A stretch of DNA of 19,865 nucleotides. Source: JAHEIJ01 sp040235565. Lineage in GTDB: Bacteria > Pseudomonadota > Gammaproteobacteria > UBA6429 > Thiohalophilaceae. The stretch spans positions 1-19,865 of the forward strand of contig JBECLA010000092.1 of NCBI GenBank assembly GCA_040235565.1, read 5' to 3'. Shown here in pieces: positions 6,066 through 13,101 of this stretch. A model generated the notes under the pieces. It was given only the letters and a program-made list of their open reading frames with translations. It was not told where the DNA came from and did no database searches. The translations under genes and the position numbers were made by a program. Positions within the stretch are counted from its first letter, which is position 1. Every line of letters begins with the position of its first letter.

Positions 6066-8978
6066 TTAGGCCGGCCGTATTTCACACAAGGTGGCCTTGG
6101 TCTCTTGCATTTGGGTTACCGAGTCGTACCCGTAGGTAGTTGCTGTGTTACAGGCTTCGCCACGGACTACGGGTGCCGTGCCCTCCGGATAGCGATCCAC
6201 CAGATCCTGGCCCTGGAACCAGCCGCCGAAATGGAACGGTGTCCAGATGACACCGCGGCCAACTCGCGTCGTGACCATGGCGACTATCTTGATACGCCCA
6301 CCTTCTGGGCCTTCCAACCAGACCCATTGGCCGTCCTTGATACCACGATCGTTGGCATCAGCAGGATTGATCTCCACGAACATGTCTTGCTGTAGCTCGG
6401 CCAGCCAGGCATTGGAGCGGGTCTCCTCACCACCACCTTCATATTCCACCAGACGACCGCTGATAAAGACCAGTGGATATTGGCTGGAATAGTCCTTTGA
6501 CTGGATCGAGGCATACAGTGTCGGCAATCGCCAGAAAGCCTTGCGATCAGCGTAGGTGGTGAATTTCTCCACCAGATCATACCGAGGCGTATACAATGGC
6601 TCGCGATGTACCGGCACGGGATCCGGAAACTGCCACACGATGCTGCGCGCCTTGGCATTTCCAAACGGCGCACAGCCATGCTTGATGGCAACTCGCTGGA
6701 TACCACCGGAGAGATCCGTCTTCCAGTTACGCCCTTCCGCGGCTTGTTGTTCGTCAGTGTCTAGATCGCTCCACCAGCCCAATTGCTTGAGCATATCGGC
6801 GGTAAACTCTGGATAACCGTCCCTGATTTCCGAACCGACGCTGTAGGAATCATCCGCCAGCAGACTGACACCATCGCGCTCGACACCAAACCGTGCGCGG
6901 AAGACCAGACCGCCTTCGGCAACCGGCTTGCTCGGGTCATACAGGACCGGCGTGCCGACATGCTTCATTTCCGGTGAACCCCAGCACGGCCAGGGTAATC
7001 CGTAGTATTCGCCGTCCAATGGTCCACCCTCGGCTTTCAGGGTCGTGGTATTGAAAGTGTGCCGATACTTGGCATGTTCCTTGAGCCGTTCCGGGCTTTG
7101 ACCGGTATAGCCGATGGTCCAGGTTCCGCGGTTGATCTCGCGTAATGTATCCTCAATGGAAGGCTCGCCATTCTCAACCTTGATATTCTTGAACATCTGG
7201 TCGGCGAAACCGAGCTTGTTGGCCATCAGGTACAAAATGGTGTGGTCCGGCTTGGACTCGAACAGGGGTTCGATAACTTGTTCCCGCCATTGCAGTGAAC
7301 GGTTCGATGCCGTTACCGAACCATAGGTTTCAAACTGGGTGCAGGTCGGCAACAGATAAGTATTGTCTTTGCGCTCACTCATCACCGCCAGATGGGTCGG
7401 ATAGGGATCCGAAATCACCACCAGATCAACTTTTTCAATCGCCTTCTTCATGTCGGTACCACGGGTCTGACTGTTGACCGCATGGCCCTGGAAGAAAATC
7501 GCGTGGATATTGTCCTTCTGTGACAGGTTGGCCTTGTCTTCCAGAATCCCGTCGACCCAGCGTGAGACCGGCATACCCGGGATATTCATGGTATAGGCCT
7601 GTTTACCGCCGCCAGCATCGTACTGGCTGGTCATATCAAAGCGGTTCTTCAGCCAGTCGTAATCGACATCCCAGACCCGCGCCCAGTGTTGCCATGCACC
7701 TGCGGACAATCCGTAATAACCTGGCAGGGTGTGGCAATTGGGGCCGACATCTGTCGCACCCTGCACATTGTCATGGCCACGGAATATATTGGCACCGCCA
7801 CCCGATACACCAATGTTGCCGAGCGCCAGTTGCAGCACGCAATATGCGCGGGTGTTGTTGTTTCCGATATGGTGCTGGGTACCCCCCATGCACCAGATGA
7901 TCGTGCCAGGGCGATTTTCGGCCATGGTCTTGGCCGCCTGATACATTTCCTGTTCTGGCACACCTACCACGTCTTCAATCGTTTTGGGATCCCATTGCTT
8001 GACTTCTTCCCGAATGTCCTCCATGCCATAAACACGTTGCCTGATGTACTCCTTGTCTTCCCATCCGTTTTCGAGGATGTGCCACAACAGTCCCCAGGTA
8101 AAGGGAACATCGGTACCGGGTCGAATACGGATATATTGATCGGCATGTGCCGCCGTACGGCTGAAGCGGGGATCGACGACGATCATCTTGGCGCCGTTTT
8201 CTTTGCCGCGCAGGATGTGCTGCATGGCCACCGGATGGGCTTCGGCGGCATTACTGCCGACAAACAACATCGTCTTGCTGTTATGGATGTCGTTGAAGGA
8301 ATTGGTCATCGCCCCGTAGCCCCAGGTGTTGGCGACACCAGCCACCGTGGTGGAATGACAAATCCGTGCCTGGTGATCGACATTATTACTGCCCCAGAAC
8401 GCGGCAAACTTGCGTTGCAGGTAAGAACCCTCATTACTGGCCTTGGATGAGCCGGCCATCCACAGACTATCCGGGCCGTATTTGTCGCGCATTTCGAGGA
8501 GCTGGTCACCTATCTCATTAATCGCCTGCTCCCAGCTGATCCGCTTCCATTGGCCATTGACCTGTTTCATCGGATACTTGATGCGATGGGCACCGTGACC
8601 GTGTTCCCGTACGGAAGCACCTTTGGCACAATGTGCGCCCATGTTAAAGGGTGATTCGAAATCCGGTTCCTGTCCGGTCCACACGCCATTTTGAACCTCG
8701 GCGATGACGCCGCAACCCACTGAACAGTGAGTACAAACACTGCGCCGCACCGTTGTTTCAACCCCGGCTTTCGGGGCAGTATCCGTATCCATTGCAGCAT
8801 GTGATTTACGCATCATCCCAAGCGGTAACATGTTGGCAACCGCGACCCCACCCAGGGTCAAGCCTGAGCGGTGCAAGAACGTACGCCGATCAATGGCTTC
8901 AGCAAAAATAGCGCCGCCATGCGGCCTACGTGGCGCGGCCACTTGCTGATCCGAAATCTGTTTCTTTCTGAGTTTCAT
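6066..8978 (-). CDS. fdhA: Formate dehydrogenase alpha subunit, Cys-type Mo/W-bisMGD catalytic subunit, Tat-exported
   Basis: Oxidises formate to CO2 at a bis-molybdopterin-guanine-dinucleotide Mo or W centre. The start at 8978 (970 residues) is set by GGAGG seven bases upstream. A twin-arginine signal, DRRTFLHRSG (30-39), with the hydrophobic stretch after it shows folded export to the periplasm. The [4Fe-4S] ligands are C82, C85, C89 and C117. The metal-ligand position is Cys207 in ARICHSTTVAG, encoded TGT, where E. coli FdnG has selenocysteine, so no TGA recoding is needed; the partner His208 is kept. The rest is a typical molybdopterin oxidoreductase body and C-terminal dinucleotide-binding domain (for example NPADANDRGIKDGQWVW). 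Its length suits the roughly 950-residue respiratory FdhA family. It follows fdhX by 49 bases. Confidence 0.96.
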   Translation of the reverse strand: MKLRKKQISDQQVAAPRRPHGGAIFAEAIDRRTFLHRSGLTLGGVAVANMLPLGMMRKSHAAMDTDTAPKAGVETTVRRSVCTHCSVGCGVIAEVQNGVWTGQEPDFESPFNMGAHCAKGASVREHGHGAHRIKYPMKQVNGQWKRISWEQAINEIGDQLLEMRDKYGPDSLWMAGSSKASNEGSYLQRKFAAFWGSNNVDHQARICHSTTVAGVANTWGYGAMTNSFNDIHNSKTMLFVGSNAAEAHPVAMQHILRGKENGAKMIVVDPRFSRTAAHADQYIRIRPGTDVPFTWGLLWHILENGWEDKEYIRQRVYGMEDIREEVKQWDPKTIEDVVGVPEQEMYQAAKTMAENRPGTIIWCMGGTQHHIGNNNTRAYCVLQLALGNIGVSGGGANIFRGHDNVQGATDVGPNCHTLPGYYGLSAGAWQHWARVWDVDYDWLKNRFDMTSQYDAGGGKQAYTMNIPGMPVSRWVDGILEDKANLSQKDNIHAIFFQGHAVNSQTRGTDMKKAIEKVDLVVISDPYPTHLAVMSERKDNTYLLPTCTQFETYGSVTASNRSLQWREQVIEPLFESKPDHTILYLMANKLGFADQMFKNIKVENGEPSIEDTLREINRGTWTIGYTGQSPERLKEHAKYRHTFNTTTLKAEGGPLDGEYYGLPWPCWGSPEMKHVGTPVLYDPSKPVAEGGLVFRARFGVERDGVSLLADDSYSVGSEIRDGYPEFTADMLKQLGWWSDLDTDEQQAAEGRNWKTDLSGGIQRVAIKHGCAPFGNAKARSIVWQFPDPVPVHREPLYTPRYDLVEKFTTYADRKAFWRLPTLYASIQSKDYSSQYPLVFISGRLVEYEGGGEETRSNAWLAELQQDMFVEINPADANDRGIKDGQWVWLEGPEGGRIKIVAMVTTRVGRGVIWTPFHFGGWFQGQDLVDRYPEGTAPVVRGEACNTATTYGYDSVTQMQETKATLCEIRPA

Positions 8979-9027
8979 TGCTGAACCTCCAAGTAGCATT
9001 AAGCCTTTGGTGCGATCAGGGTAAAGG

Positions 9028-9249
9028 TCAAATCTGAGCCTTCTTGTAATAGGTACGGATATGTTCGGTTAGACGATAGCCCTTGGATGCCGAGACAGCC
9101 TCATTCTGTGGTCTATGCTCCCGCATTGGTGTCGTCTTCGCCTGGGCGTTGTTGAGTGCCAGGATCCCGGCTCCGGTCGTACCGCCTAACACCATCAGTT
9201 GTTGCAGAAAACGACGGCGCGGTAATGGAGTCTGTTTGAACTGTTTCAT
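9028..9249 (-). CDS. fdhX: FdhX: formate dehydrogenase region twin-arginine peptide
   Basis: A 73-residue protein matching the 'formate dehydrogenase region TAT target' family (TIGR02811-like), found beside FdhA in many proteobacteria. A twin-arginine motif, PRRRFLQQL (10-18), is followed by a glycine-rich hydrophobic stretch and a possible AQA cleavage site near residue 37, leaving about 36 residues. The conserved tail KGYRLTEHIRTYYKKA (56-71) is the family hallmark. Start 9249 is preceded by GAGGAG eight bases upstream. The gene lies between the TorD-like chaperone and fdhA. The biochemical role is not established; a short subunit or assembly factor exported with FdhA is plausible. Confidence 0.87.
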   Translation of the reverse strand: MKQFKQTPLPRRRFLQQLMVLGGTTGAGILALNNAQAKTTPMREHRPQNEAVSASKGYRLTEHIRTYYKKAQI

Positions 9250-9260
9250 GTGTTCACTCC

Positions 9261-9878
9261 TCAATCATCGACAATATCAAGATAACGCTTTTCCAGTTCA
9301 ATAAAATGACCTCCCAATTGGCCAACGGCTTTGTAGAAATTGGCTGACGGGGCATGCTCAATATCGGAAAAGCAGCGTGTCAACCAACCAGCCAGATGGG
9401 CACGGAAAAATTTCTGTTGTACAGGAAAGGATGAAGCGTTATTGATCAGTATCGTCATGGACTCGCAGACTGCGGCGATGTGATCCTCGGATTCACTGAC
9501 ATTGTCCTGACGTTCGATTCCCAGCTGGGCGAGGTCATAACGCAGTTTTGCCAACGGTCGGTCCATCAGATAGCCGGTCAGGTACCAGGAACCATAGGGT
9601 ATGACTTCACCATGTCCCAGCCCGATGAATAGTTTATGGAATTCATCATCAAGCTCCTCGGGTTTGGCATGGATGGCGCTGAGTTTGAGCAGGTGCCAGC
9701 CAAGCTCGAGGTCGCTGTGTTGTTGCTGATTGCTGGTAATACTCGACAAGACTGACAAAACCTCGCTATCGGGTGTAGCCCGTAGCAATCTGGCCAGCAG
9801 GCTATACGTATTGCTACGCAACGCCGCATCGTCAAACTCGGCTGGATTCTGAACATTTTCAATGGAAGTGTTCGCCAT
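9261..9878 (-). CDS. TorD/DmsD-family molybdoenzyme chaperone for FdhA
   Basis: A 205-residue, all-helical cytoplasmic protein of the TorD/NarJ (PF02613) group. These chaperones bind the Tat signal of a molybdoenzyme precursor, hold it for cofactor insertion and stop early export. The family signature PYGSWYLTG (94-102) is clear, followed by a short EDHI element (131-134) corresponding to the E-x-D-H motif. Its position directly before the two Tat-signal proteins FdhX and FdhA points to FdhA as client. The stop lies only 11 bases before the fdhX start. AGGA lies upstream of the ATG, and a near-perfect sigma-54 promoter (9912-9927) would give a leader of about 23 bases, which also supports this start. 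Confidence 0.88.
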   Translation of the reverse strand: MANTSIENVQNPAEFDDAALRSNTYSLLARLLRATPDSEVLSVLSSITSNQQQHSDLELGWHLLKLSAIHAKPEELDDEFHKLFIGLGHGEVIPYGSWYLTGYLMDRPLAKLRYDLAQLGIERQDNVSESEDHIAAVCESMTILINNASSFPVQQKFFRAHLAGWLTRCFSDIEHAPSANFYKAVGQLGGHFIELEKRYLDIVDD

Positions 9879-9911
9879 CGTACTTTTCCTGCACCTTTCC
9901 TGAAAAGAGTG

Positions 9912-9927
9912 AGCAATGCCTGTGCCA
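9912..9927 (-). promoter_or_regulatory. Sigma-54 (-24/-12) promoter for the chaperone-fdhX-fdhABC block
   Basis: On the minus strand the site reads TGGCACAGGCATTGCT. The RpoN consensus is TGGCACG-N4-TTGC(A/T), so only the base after TGGCAC differs; GG and GC are exactly 10 bases apart. The predicted transcription start is near 9901, 23 bases before the chaperone ATG at 9878. It lies in the only sizeable gap (175 bases) inside the fdh cluster, which is where an internal promoter would be expected. The sigma-54 activator encoded at 18338-19708 is the obvious candidate partner. Confidence 0.78.
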
Positions 9928-10053
9928 GAGGCTGACGGAAAATAAAGACCAAAAGGGAGTCAGAGTGACAGTGCCAGGCAGGATTTTTTCGGTTGCCTGT
10001 TGAAATGTGACAATTTGTGCTACCAGCAAGTCTTCGCGAGACATTTCGTCTGT

Positions 10054-11727
10054 TCAGCTGCCCTGCTCATCCCACATATCATTGATGCGGCAGTCTTCAC
10101 ACATCTGCAGACGCCGCATTGCCCGGTCGTTATCGAACATCCAGTGCCCCTCCAGCTTGTTCTGGATGTTTTCAATGACCCGGCGGGTAGCAAACGGTTT
10201 GCCGCAACTGATGCAATGAAACGGCGCCTCTTCGTACAGCAGTCGCCTGCCACGCCGACGTTCCGTATCGCACAGGTAACGCTGTTGCCGGCTGATGGCA
10301 TTTTCCGGACAGGTCTGCTCGCACAGCCCGCATTGCACGCAGTGCTCTTCGATGAATTTCAATTGCGGTGATTCGTTACCAGCCAGCAACGAACCGGTCG
10401 GGCAGGCACCGGTGCAGGCCATACATAAGGTACAGCGTTGCGCATCGACACGAATCTCGCCAAACGGTGCCCCCTCAGGGAGCTCGAGGATTTCCGGTTG
10501 TAATGAAGCATGATGGTAAAGATGTTCCAGCGCCAGGTGGATCATGGTGCGTTTGTCATCGAAGCCGGCATACGTGGCCACCGGTAGTTCGTTCTCGATT
10601 TCCGCCGGCAAAATTGAGAGACCTTCTGCGGAAGTGATCACCACGCGCTCCCGTGAATACCCCAGACCCTGCAGAAAATGGGTTGTCAGCGCCTGCTGTT
10701 GCTGCAGGGTATCCCGGATGCGCAACGGGGTGTCAGGACCCAGTACAACGATCACCTGCTGTGCCCCATAAGTCAGGGTGTTGAGCAGAACGGCCAGATC
10801 CAGGGCTCCCAACTCTTCGACTGAGATCGGAATCAGGTTTTCTTCCACCGCGGCCAGTTGTTGATAAACCGTATTGCTGTTTGCTTCTTCGAAAAATACA
10901 ACGCGCGCTAGCTGCCCTTTTGCCTGGTGATAATCTTTCAATAACTGCCGCATGCGGTCCAGCGTATTGCCCAGAGCGGGATAAACATATTGCATGGCAC
11001 CGCTGGGACAGACTGCGGCACAACTGCCACCACCCTGACAAAGATAGGGATCGACCTCAACCTGTTCACCGATAGAACGGATTGCCAGCGTCGGGCAGGC
11101 ATCGATACATCGGCTACATGCCGTCATTTGATTGCGCGCATGGACACAGATGTCAGGGTTATATTTGAAGTAGCGGGGCTTTTCGAACTCACCGACCAGT
11201 TCCGGAATAACAACAAGATAAGACGCCAGTTTATTGTTATCACCTCGGGTTGCAAAATAGCCTGGCGGCGAGATCTGCGCATCGAAATACGGTTGGGTTG
11301 ACAAATCCAGCACCATATCGAGTTGCGGCCAGTTCCTGCCGAGTAGCGATTTTAGCGCCAGGGTCTGATTTCCCCGATCGCGCAACACTATCTGAAAATC
11401 GCCCAGGTGCCCTTCAATCCGATCCACTTCGGCATGTAAAAAGGGGATGCGATCATCAAGTGTCGGTCGTTGTGCCGCGGGATCGGGATCAACAATGGCA
11501 ATCGTGGCAAGTTGTTCCACTAACTGTTCGGCCAGTGGCGCCGCCTCCGCGGCTGGACCAATAATCACCAGGTGTCCCTGGCTGTGATATTCGATGACCG
11601 AGGTGGTGGCAACAGCCTGCTGCTGTAATGCCTGGAGAGCCCGTGCCCGTGCCGCACCGTTGGTAGTGCGTTGGGCGAGAGCTGCCGGCTTCACAGCTGC
11701 TTCGGCAATGGCAGTATCAGAATTCAT
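10054..11727 (-). CDS. Multi-ferredoxin iron-sulfur protein of the formate dehydrogenase locus
   Basis: A 557-residue soluble protein with several [4Fe-4S] motifs. One pair of motifs lies mid-protein: C194, C204, C207, C211 (CSRCIDACP) and C230, C236, C240. A second pair is toward the end: C432/C435/C438/C442 (CTLCMACTGACP) and C463/C466/C469/C473. After these come C505-x2-C508 and C543-x2-C546, which could bind zinc or another cluster. Residues 1-185 contain no cysteines and include a Rossmann-like stretch (GHLVIIGPAAEAAPLAEQL). I prefer the ATG at 11727 because AGAGG lies ten bases upstream; a GTG three codons earlier is too close to it. Homologues occur beside fdh genes in Shewanella-type loci. 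It is probably a cytoplasmic electron-transfer or maturation protein; its exact role is unknown. Confidence 0.83.
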   Translation of the reverse strand: MNSDTAIAEAAVKPAALAQRTTNGAARARALQALQQQAVATTSVIEYHSQGHLVIIGPAAEAAPLAEQLVEQLATIAIVDPDPAAQRPTLDDRIPFLHAEVDRIEGHLGDFQIVLRDRGNQTLALKSLLGRNWPQLDMVLDLSTQPYFDAQISPPGYFATRGDNNKLASYLVVIPELVGEFEKPRYFKYNPDICVHARNQMTACSRCIDACPTLAIRSIGEQVEVDPYLCQGGGSCAAVCPSGAMQYVYPALGNTLDRMRQLLKDYHQAKGQLARVVFFEEANSNTVYQQLAAVEENLIPISVEELGALDLAVLLNTLTYGAQQVIVVLGPDTPLRIRDTLQQQQALTTHFLQGLGYSRERVVITSAEGLSILPAEIENELPVATYAGFDDKRTMIHLALEHLYHHASLQPEILELPEGAPFGEIRVDAQRCTLCMACTGACPTGSLLAGNESPQLKFIEEHCVQCGLCEQTCPENAISRQQRYLCDTERRRGRRLLYEEAPFHCISCGKPFATRRVIENIQNKLEGHWMFDNDRAMRRLQMCEDCRINDMWDEQGS

Positions 11728-11732
11728 CGCGC

Positions 11733-12299
11733 TCACACCTCTTTGTGTTCCTCATCGATAGGGACGACATCGGACACGGCTTGAGTGTCTGACGCCAGCG
11801 GAGGGTCGTTATCGGCACGCTCCTCATCCAACGCCGGTTCGTAAACCTCTTCATCATCATTTGACACAGCAACAGCTACCTGCCCATCGTCCGCTACAGC
11901 CTGCTTGAGTTTTTCATTCTCCTCGCGCAGTCGTTGATAGGCGGTCACGACATTTCCCAGGGGCTGAAACCCGGTGTAATCTTCGGCATAGTCATCCAGG
12001 CCATCACAGACATTGAACTTGTCCATGTGAAATAATTTGCGTAGTGCTTGCCGCTTGATCGTGTCGCTGACACCCTCGCTGAAAAACATGCTGACTTCAC
12101 TGTTTTCATCCAGAGAGTCGATCGACGGCAGTTCCTGTTCACTGACGACGTGGTCTTTCAATGCCGGGGTTGACTCCGGAGGTTGCGACACGTTTTGCAC
12201 GTCCTGGAATTCCGCTGTTTCACTTTGCTGCCGCTTGCGCTGCGACCAGCGTTGCAGGAATGTCGGGCCGGTGTTGTTCATGCCGGAATTATCAGACAT
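11733..12299 (-). CDS. DUF3306 family protein of the formate dehydrogenase locus
   Basis: A 188-residue acidic cytoplasmic protein matching DUF3306. The N-terminal FLQRWSQRK (14-22) and the core ALRKLFHMDKFNVCDGLDDY (85-104) followed by AEDYTGFQPLG (105-115) are characteristic. The linker between them and the tail after about 138 are low-complexity and rich in Asp, Glu and Ser, so probably disordered. No cofactor motif is seen; the single Cys98 lies in the core. The family is found almost only beside formate dehydrogenase genes and has no assigned function. The start overlaps the end of the DUF3305 gene by eight bases and the stop lies five bases before the ferredoxin-protein ATG, so the three genes are translationally linked. 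AAGGGA precedes the ATG by about ten bases. Confidence 0.86.
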   Translation of the reverse strand: MSDNSGMNNTGPTFLQRWSQRKRQQSETAEFQDVQNVSQPPESTPALKDHVVSEQELPSIDSLDENSEVSMFFSEGVSDTIKRQALRKLFHMDKFNVCDGLDDYAEDYTGFQPLGNVVTAYQRLREENEKLKQAVADDGQVAVAVSNDDEEVYEPALDEERADNDPPLASDTQAVSDVVPIDEEHKEV

Positions 12300-12792
12300 G
12301 GTGTCGTTTCCCTTTTTTGCCGCCCTTGTGTTGCCGTACCTGGCGGTTCAACGCCGACTGGTTTTGCATCACATAAACAGCCAGCCATTTTGAAAACGGA
12401 GCAACCAGTGGAGTGGAAAGAACAATGCCGTCAGTTTCCATGTGGGCCTCGGCATCAGCGAAATTGGCACTGACGGAGACAGGTGCGATACCTGTGTCCG
12501 GGTGATCGTCCCGACACAGCACGAACAGCGAAGGTTGTTTGCCGATCAGGTTCTGATAATAACTTTGCAAGCTGTCACGAAACAGGTCGAGCCACAAGGC
12601 TGACCAGACATATTGTTCGTCTGCCTTGTCAGTCTGCACACGAGCATAATCTGCCTCATTCGATTGTATGTGCGTATGTCGCGGCAGTAATTCAACAACA
12701 TCCCAATGGGGAAATTGCCATTGTCCCTGCTGCCGCCAGCAGCGGCTTAACACTACGGAAACGGGATAACTTATATCGGCATGTGGGTTCAT
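12292..12792 (-). CDS. DUF3305 family protein of the formate dehydrogenase locus
   Basis: A 166-residue cytoplasmic protein resembling DUF3305, the usual companion of DUF3306 in fdh loci. Recognisable parts are SYPVSVVLSRCWRQQGQW near the start and WDVVELLP (30-37); the tail is strongly basic (KGGKKGKRHH). No known catalytic motif is present. A longer reading frame starts at 12846, but the sigma-54 promoter at 12842-12857 would start transcription near 12831, inside that extension. The ATG at 12792 is therefore the better start even though its ribosome binding site is weak. It is the first gene of the minus-strand cluster and overlaps the DUF3306 start. The role is unknown, presumably in formate dehydrogenase maturation. 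Confidence 0.82.
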   Translation of the reverse strand: MNPHADISYPVSVVLSRCWRQQGQWQFPHWDVVELLPRHTHIQSNEADYARVQTDKADEQYVWSALWLDLFRDSLQSYYQNLIGKQPSLFVLCRDDHPDTGIAPVSVSANFADAEAHMETDGIVLSTPLVAPFSKWLAVYVMQNQSALNRQVRQHKGGKKGKRHHV

Positions 12793-12841
12793 GGCAGACA
12801 GATCTCGGACTGAAATCACGGCTAATAACCTGAATATATAC

Positions 12842-12857
12842 AGCAAGTGTCATACCA
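12842..12857 (-). promoter_or_regulatory. Sigma-54 promoter for the DUF3305-DUF3306-ferredoxin genes
   Basis: The minus strand reads TGGTATGACACTTGCT, matching TGGCACG-N4-TTGC(A/T) except at two positions in the -24 box, with the invariant GG and GC 10 bases apart. The predicted start point is near 12831, giving a leader of about 39 bases to the ATG at 12792. The centre of the 49-bp inverted repeat is about 105 bases upstream, a normal enhancer distance. Confidence 0.7.
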
Positions 12858-12873
12858 AATATTGCATTGCCTA

Positions 12874-12900
12874 TTTCCTCGAGGGATTTGTTTCCTCGAG
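12874..12900. repeat. Direct repeat TTTCCTCGAG, two copies
   Basis: Two exact copies (12874-12883 and 12891-12900) start 17 bases apart. Each is centred on the palindrome CTCGAG and extends into an imperfect dyad (for example TTTCCTCGAGAGAAA). They lie between the minus-strand sigma-54 promoter and the large inverted repeat and may bind a second regulator. Confidence 0.55.
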
Positions 12901-12911
12901 AGAAAAAGCAT

Positions 12912-12960
12912 TGCGACAGTTTTCACCATTGCTCCATTGAAGGTGGTGCAATCTGTCGCA
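12912..12960. promoter_or_regulatory. 49-bp inverted repeat, likely activator binding site (enhancer)
   Basis: The left arm TGCGACAGTTTTCACCA (12912-12928) and the right arm TGGTGCAATCTGTCGCA (12944-12960) are reverse complements at 15 of 17 positions, separated by 15 bases. The arm centres are about 32 bp apart, close to three helical turns, so two activator dimers could bind the same DNA face. The centre (12936) is about 105 bases from one predicted start point and 115 from the other. The NtrC-type regulator encoded at 18338-19708 is the likely ligand. Confidence 0.65.
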
Positions 12961-13024
12961 CCTCGTCTGTCAACGATCCGACCCGCATGGAATAATTACA
13001 GTGAATTCCGCTGTTTTTTTACCA

Positions 13025-13040
13025 AGGTACACTTTTTGCA
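13025..13040 (+). promoter_or_regulatory. Sigma-54 promoter for moaA-fdhD-regulator
   Basis: The plus strand reads AGGTACACTTTTTGCA. The -12 half TTGCA is perfect and GG-N10-GC spacing is exact; three bases of the -24 box differ from TGGCACG. The predicted start point is near 13051, giving a 51-base leader to moaA. The T-tract next to TTGC is common in good RpoN promoters. Confidence 0.65.
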
Positions 13041-13101
13041 AAAAATACGATGACATGGTGAACACATCGAGCACGACATCCGGAAATAAGACACAGTTTT
13101 C

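Larger units (their letters stand above)
12793..13101. promoter_or_regulatory. Divergent control region between the DUF3305-fdh cluster and moaA-fdhD
   Basis: This 309-base non-coding region carries two outward-facing sigma-54 promoter matches (12842-12857 minus, 13025-13040 plus). Midway between the two predicted start points is a 49-bp inverted repeat (12912-12960). On the minus-promoter side lie two copies of TTTCCTCGAG (12874-12883 and 12891-12900) and two of GCATTGC (12864-12870 and 12908-12914). The layout is that of a shared enhancer serving two RpoN promoters. Confidence 0.7.

Noticed and set aside
7686..8450. 254-codon plus-strand frame inside fdhA
   Set aside because: Antisense shadow of fdhA; no start signal and no family similarity.
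9976..9999. CAGGCA...TGCCTG dyad with an A/T-rich loop as a terminator after the ferredoxin gene
   Set aside because: The stem is only six bases with the T/A run in the loop, not after the stem, so it does not fit an intrinsic terminator.
10006..10022. TGTGA motif as a CRP or FNR site upstream of the chaperone gene
   Set aside because: The second half-site (TCACA or ATCAA) is missing at the required spacing.
9859..10044. 61-codon minus-strand frame in the gap before the chaperone gene
   Set aside because: It spans the sigma-54 promoter and overlaps the chaperone start; the sequence is not protein-like past its first 20 residues.
12793..12846. N-terminal extension of the DUF3305 protein to the ATG at 12846
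   Set aside because: The extension would begin upstream of the start point predicted from the sigma-54 promoter, and the family similarity begins near the later ATG.
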